DNA of 49,832 nt from the NCBI GenBank assembly GCA_019244235.1, contig JAFASY010000226.1:1-49832 (forward strand), in the 5' to 3' direction. Numbering within the stretch: position 1 is the stretch's first letter; the number at the start of each line of letters is the position of its first letter. Positions 46,467-49,832 of this stretch are shown piece after piece. The stretch is from Chroococcidiopsidaceae cyanobacterium CP_BM_ER_R8_30 (GTDB lineage Bacteria > Cyanobacteriota > Cyanobacteriia > Cyanobacteriales > Chroococcidiopsidaceae). The notes below the pieces were generated by a model, which saw only the letters and a list, made by a program, of their open reading frames with translations, did no database searches and was not told where the DNA came from. A program made the translations under genes and the position numbers.

Positions 46467-46521
46467 CTATCTTTAAAGACGAATACGTTCCGATTTTGGA
46501 TTTAAAATATTTGGTATTATT
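46467..46521 (+). repeat. R2 repeat, copy 2
   Basis: Begins CTATCTTTAAAGACGAAT; inverted relative to 42979-43033, 47 of 55 positions alike. The rest of 46212-46701 has no gene I can support. Confidence 0.7.
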
Positions 46522-46701
46522 GATTCTGCCCGGTTAACGGCTCTATTTAGAGATGCTAACAGCATGTAATGGCTATTTATATCTCGACTCAAAGGTAGCG
46601 AAGCCGTAACCAGCCGTCATGCATCACCTGAAAGCTTCGCTCAATAAAGGTTTCACAAAAAAATCGAAATTACCAACACCCCCCAGTAGATAAGTCCGCT
46701 T

Positions 46702-46837
46702 GTGGATTGGATTTTAGATTTAGATGAGCAACGTTGGGATGAGCAACTCGAACAGGATATAACAGCAGGAGAGCTGGATTTCCTGGCGCAAGAAGCAAGG
46801 AGTGGAATTTGAAGCAGGTAACTGCCGGACCCTTTGA
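46702..46837 (+). pseudogene. antitoxin-like small protein, frameshifted
   Basis: GTG 46702 begins MDWILDLDEQRWDEQLEQDI and continues TAGELDFLAQEARSG before a stop at 46810. One frame over, EFEAGNCRTL and a stop (46837) complete the expected ending. Short cyanobacterial proteins with WDEQLEQDIAAGxLDxLAxEALxDFxAGxCxxL architecture usually precede a RelE/ParE toxin. No toxin gene follows here. A short indel near 46795-46805 has killed it. Confidence 0.65.
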
Positions 46838-46902
46838 TACACTATGATCTACTTAACTAGCATTTCATGCGGTTTCTACAAGGAAAAATAGGAGCTACGA
46901 TA

Positions 46903-47331
46903 ATGTCAAGCCTTTACGAAACTGATTTTTATGCCTGGACACAAGAGACAGCAAAAGCATTACTCAATCGTAATCCCGAAAACTTAGATTGGGAAAACAT
47001 ATCAGAGGAGATAGAGAGCTTGGGCAGGAGTCAAAAATCAGCATTAACAAGTCAAATGGTAAGGCTTGTAAAGTACTTGCTGAAATGGAAGTATCAAAGC
47101 TCTCGTAGATTCAGAAGTTGGGAAGTGACTATAGCTAATGCCAGATTTGAAATAGAGAAACTTATTAAAGATTCCCCAAGTTTCAAATCTACTTTGCAAG
47201 ATTGTGTAGATGAAAACTATTATCAAGCAGTCAAAGAAGCCGCTATTGAGATGTGTATGGAAAAAACGGATCTACCATCAAAGTGTCCATTTACCTTGCA
47301 GCAAATATTAGACGAGGACTATCTGCCATGA
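46903..47331 (+). CDS. DUF29 family protein (142 aa)
   Basis: From ATG 46903 (GGAGCTACGATA upstream) the protein matches the DUF29 helical fold: YETDFYAWTQETAKALLNRN, LDWENISEEIESLGRSQKSA, LVKYLLKWKYQSSRRFRSWE, and a C-terminal CPFTLQQILDEDYLP. DUF29 proteins are very abundant in cyanobacteria and often multi-copy; function is unknown. An upstream start at 46867 exists but would include the ribosome site. Confidence 0.9.
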   Translation: MSSLYETDFYAWTQETAKALLNRNPENLDWENISEEIESLGRSQKSALTSQMVRLVKYLLKWKYQSSRRFRSWEVTIANARFEIEKLIKDSPSFKSTLQDCVDENYYQAVKEAAIEMCMEKTDLPSKCPFTLQQILDEDYLP

Positions 47332-47530
47332 CAACTATTGTCTCAGTGCTTCAAGCACATCTCTAACAGGGGATGAATCACAGCACTGACTGTCTACTCT
47401 AAAAGTGGCTTTAAGAGGGCAAACACCACCAAAAGCGCTCTCTACTAGAGCATGTTAGGCTATTTTTAGCGGGCATCAAGCTGGTCTAGCCGCGTTAGAA
47501 CTAGGGGGTTATCCCAAATTTACTAAAATT

Positions 47531-47959
47531 ATGGAAGAATTACTCGAACTCAAAGAACTTATCTCTAAGCAAGATATAGAAAGTGCTTTAGTTTTGATTG
47601 AGGAACTGCTAGAGATGTCTAAAGCAGACATCATAAACAATATTAGGAGTTATGCAATAATATTGCTTTTACATCTAATCAAACAAGTCGTAGAAAACAG
47701 AACAACAAAGTCCTGGGACATTTCTATAGCAAACTCATCATTAGAGATCAAATCTTTAAATCGCAGACGCAAATCTAAAGGGAATTATCTCAATCAACAA
47801 GAGCTAAGAGAACTGTTGGAAGAGGCATGGCCTCAAGCTATCAACTTGGCAAGCAAAGAGGCTTTTGAGGGAATATATTCGGTAAATGAGATTGCCAAAC
47901 AAATTTCTGATTCTGGGGAGGATGTTATTGAGAGTGCTCTGAAGAGGATTTTAGAATAA
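47531..47959 (+). CDS. second DUF29-type protein (142 aa)
   Basis: The sequence MEELLELKELISKQDIESAL, VLIEELLEMSKADIINNIRS, LHLIKQVVENRTTKSWDISI and the C-terminal acidic ESALKRILE belong to a different DUF29 subgroup from the gene 200 bp upstream. Both share the KYLLK/LLHLIKQ helix and a SW(E/D) motif. Start ATG 47531; no strong ribosome site. Side-by-side placement of two diverged members may reflect acquisition together rather than recent duplication. Confidence 0.85.
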   Translation: MEELLELKELISKQDIESALVLIEELLEMSKADIINNIRSYAIILLLHLIKQVVENRTTKSWDISIANSSLEIKSLNRRRKSKGNYLNQQELRELLEEAWPQAINLASKEAFEGIYSVNEIAKQISDSGEDVIESALKRILE

Positions 47960-48245
47960 TCTACCGCTTCCCCGGATTTCTTAAGAGCCTTTGGGAATTG
48001 AGCAATTTTGCTGACTTGACTTTGATTTTGGCTTTCTTCAAGAATTGGCTAGATTTTTCCGAAAAACGAACTCATTGACTGAGTAAAATTTACCGGGTTT
48101 GATAGGTGCAGGACGACTAGTAAACGGTCAGATTCAGGTTGAAGACCAGTAGCGCCGCTCAACAATTCGGTGGCAACGGACAGTTGAGAGTCTTTTCGTC
48201 TATTGTTCTGGTCAATCTGCTGCCGCTGAACCAAGTCGTTACGTG

Positions 48246-48761
48246 ATGAATATGACAAAGACCATATTTGAAACGCCGCACGTCTCGGTTCGTGAATGGT
48301 CATTACAGGATGTTGACTCATGTTTCTTACTTGCCTCAAATCCGTTAGTGATGAGATACATTTCTGAGCCAATAAAAGAACCTGCACAAGCATTAGAAGC
48401 AATCAAGCGCCGATATCGGGATTATGCAACGCGAGGCTATGGTAGGTACGCCGTTGTCGAAAAGTCATCGGGCAAAGTTATCGGTCTGACTGGTCCTAGA
48501 TATGACAGTGATATCGACTGCGTTGATGTGGCCATTTGGCTTCTACCTGATTATTGGGGTAAAGGACTAGGAACTGAAATTCTCAAAGAGTGCCTTAGCT
48601 TCTGTTTTAATAGATTGGCGTTAAAGCGAGTAGTGGGCATTGTTGATCCACTGAATGGTGCTTCAAAGAGAATATTGGAAAAATGCGGGATGACCTTCGA
48701 GGGTATTATTGATTATCATGGCGAAAAATGTGAATTATATTCAAAATCTCAGATCACCTAA
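48246..48761 (+). CDS. GNAT-family acetyltransferase (RimJ/RimL-like)
   Basis: The protein is a typical GNAT of the RimJ/RimL group (about 171 residues): VSVREWSLQDVDSCFLLASN, then GYGRYAVVEKSSGKVIGLTG, WLLPDYWGKGLGTEILKECL (acetyl-CoA binding, G-K-G-L-G), VDPLNGASKRILEKCGMTFE. The substrate is a protein N-terminus or small molecule and cannot be told. Starts at GTG 48243, ATG 48246 or ATG 48252 are all possible. It is isolated, next to DUF29 genes. Confidence 0.9.
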   Translation: MNMTKTIFETPHVSVREWSLQDVDSCFLLASNPLVMRYISEPIKEPAQALEAIKRRYRDYATRGYGRYAVVEKSSGKVIGLTGPRYDSDIDCVDVAIWLLPDYWGKGLGTEILKECLSFCFNRLALKRVVGIVDPLNGASKRILEKCGMTFEGIIDYHGEKCELYSKSQIT

Positions 48762-48856
48762 CAACCCGGTTGGACCCGGATTTCTCACCAGGTTAAGCCA
48801 AAACGAATCAGAGGCATTGAACAGAAGAGTCATGTTTTTATCTCCATCGTCATAAG

Positions 48857-49576
48857 CTAAATGCTTTTCATAACTATAGGTCCTACTGGTTCCGGGGTGA
48901 CTGGGGATGGTTCTAGGGTAACGATTAACCCTGAGACCTCGTTATAAAGGTCGGCGGGTACAGAAAGTTTGTCTAAAACTATTCCCTGCGCCCTAGCCCT
49001 TACCTGTCCACAAGGGAGCTTGTCCCCGTCAACTACTGCCCAAAGCCGATAGACATGTCCTACAGGTGCAACTGGAAGATGTTGGATGACTAGAGCAAGT
49101 CTTTGGCTCTCAAGGTCCATGACAATGTTGCCAGAGGCAGCAGATGCTAGGTTCGTGCCTTTCAAGGAGAATAGGCGTGTCTCAGAATTTTGCAGCATCA
49201 TGGGGACGGCTTTAGCAATCCTCAGCTCTTGCTGTAGACGATAATTAGCTAGACCTAGAACCAGAATGAACAAAGCAGCTACACTGCCAACAAATTTACC
49301 CCATGGTAAGGCAGGTCGTCTCAATACTGTGTCCCGCTTAGCTGGCAGAGCGGCAGCTTCGAGGATAGCTGGACCTAGCTGTGGCGGAGGCTCAACTTCA
49401 TTTAGGCCATAAAGCACCTGTTCTAGGACTTCCTCTAGAAGATTCACCTGTGTGATTAAGTCTGGATTGTCTCTGAGTAGCTGCCTCAATTCCTCGGCTT
49501 CTTCGGGGTCAAGGTCACCCACAACATAGCCTGCTGCTAACTCTTCTAAGTACTCGGGATTTGAAGGTACATTCAT
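48857..49576 (-). CDS. RskA-type anti-sigma factor
   Basis: The 239-residue protein has an N-terminal sigma-binding domain (LEELAAGYVVGDLDPEEAEE, LRQLLRDNPDLITQVNLLEE), a membrane helix (FVGSVAALFILVLGLANYRL, about 90-110), and an exported anti-sigma-K domain (LVIQHLPVAPVGHVYRLWAV, about 167-186, then EPVGPIV at the end). There is no HxxxCxxC zinc motif, as in RskA. It follows the sigma gene with 7 bp between, so they form a sigma/anti-sigma pair; the membrane domain probably senses an envelope signal. Confidence 0.92.
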   Translation of the reverse strand: MNVPSNPEYLEELAAGYVVGDLDPEEAEELRQLLRDNPDLITQVNLLEEVLEQVLYGLNEVEPPPQLGPAILEAAALPAKRDTVLRRPALPWGKFVGSVAALFILVLGLANYRLQQELRIAKAVPMMLQNSETRLFSLKGTNLASAASGNIVMDLESQRLALVIQHLPVAPVGHVYRLWAVVDGDKLPCGQVRARAQGIVLDKLSVPADLYNEVSGLIVTLEPSPVTPEPVGPIVMKSI

Positions 49577-49583
49577 AAGGCAC

Positions 49584-49832
49584 CTATCCTATTTGATCTT
49601 GGAGGATTGGCTTCAGTCTCAGCAGACCCTGACGAGTCCAAGTCTTGACTGTCCCGAGAGGGATATCCAGTTTTTGCGCAATTTCCGACTGACTAAGTCC
49701 TTCGTCGTAAGCCATCTCTAATACCTGACGCTGCTGTTGTGAAAGTTGTGCTAAAGCTGACCGGACCTGTTGGGAACGCTCTGTTAAGGAAGCTTGCTCA
49801 ATAGGAGAATTAGAAGATGTTTCTGTAGTTAT
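49584..49832 (-). CDS. sigma-70 (ECF-like) factor, C-terminal part
   Basis: The gene runs off the right edge; 82 codons are present, ending in TAG at 49584-49586. The residues include region 4 with its helix-turn-helix: LSQQQRQVLEMAYDEGLSQS, EIAQKLDIPLGTVKTWTRQG and LLRLKPILQDQIG. The adjoining RskA-like gene suggests group SigK/SigG-like ECF sigma. The rest, including region 2, lies outside. Confidence 0.9.
   Translation of the reverse strand: MTTETSSNSPIEQASLTERSQQVRSALAQLSQQQRQVLEMAYDEGLSQSEIAQKLDIPLGTVKTWTRQGLLRLKPILQDQIG

Noticed and set aside
48100-48246. Integron attC-like sequence before the acetyltransferase gene
   Set aside because: Some AACAA/GTTGG-like stretches occur, but no paired core sites of the attC form could be identified.

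Overview
The window is cyanobacterial chromosome. The evidence is an flv3-flv1 pair of flavodiiron proteins, a CpcS/CpeS-type phycobilin lyase, a Ycf49-like (DUF2499)/DUF3593 pair, the long acidic cyanobacterial FtsY, and frequent HIP1 octamers (GCGATCGC; I count about 17 outside the 26.6-33.8 kb island). A Mo-dependent nitrogenase C-terminal-domain gene points to a nitrogen-fixing lineage or a close relative. I cannot name the genus from sequence alone.

Layout. 0-2.4 kb: end of a C-P lyase phosphonate operon (phnK end, phnL, phnM) followed by a PhnF-like regulator cut after its winged helix and joined tail-to-tail to half of a Na+/H+ antiporter gene (2.4-2.9 kb). 3-6.6 kb: a membrane ABM protein, a small hypothetical, an NCS2 purine permease with a duplicated 5' end and a GTATAC-repeat operator candidate upstream, and a decayed WD40 gene. 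6.7-25.5 kb: a housekeeping block with nusB, ftsY, an RsbU-type phosphatase, argH, a Nudix hydrolase, coaX, flv3-flv1, cpcS-like, a leftward run pfkA - ycf49-like - DUF3593 - PLP decarboxylase - hisA, csaB, a response regulator, and fragments of other receiver domains.

26.6-33.8 kb is the most striking part. Two 102-bp inverted copies of one repeat (26633-26734 and 33677-33778, about 85% identical by hand alignment) bracket an island. It holds a Firmicutes-type rifampicin phosphotransferase (rph), a truncated VOC gene, two YCII/DGPF proteins, a SnoaL-like protein, an ECF42-type sigma factor with C-terminal TPR extension, and a sugar O-acetyltransferase. Two sites on the minus strand share the layout TGTCGA-17 bp-CGAC, the pattern reported for ECF42-controlled promoters. 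They sit in front of the YCII gene and the SnoaL gene. The rph gene has landed in the last gene of that operon, so it may now be transcribed from the ECF42 promoter.

33.8-42.4 kb: a fused peptide-type ABC ATPase, a Rieske non-heme iron oxygenase, ssb, a GDP-mannose pyrophosphorylase/phosphomutase fusion whose mutase half has lost its usual catalytic loops, small proteins, and a glutathione S-transferase. 42.4-48 kb is a graveyard of small mobile elements. It has two IS200/IS605 TnpB remnants (one with the third RuvC Asp changed to Tyr), a MITE-like foldback element, a second inverted-repeat pair, four perfect or near-perfect hairpins, one of which has inserted in the nitrogenase-associated gene and changed its C-terminus, an antitoxin-like remnant, two DUF29 proteins and a GNAT acetyltransferase. 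The window ends in an RskA-type anti-sigma factor and the 3' end of its partner sigma factor.

I saw no tRNA, rRNA or CRISPR array.
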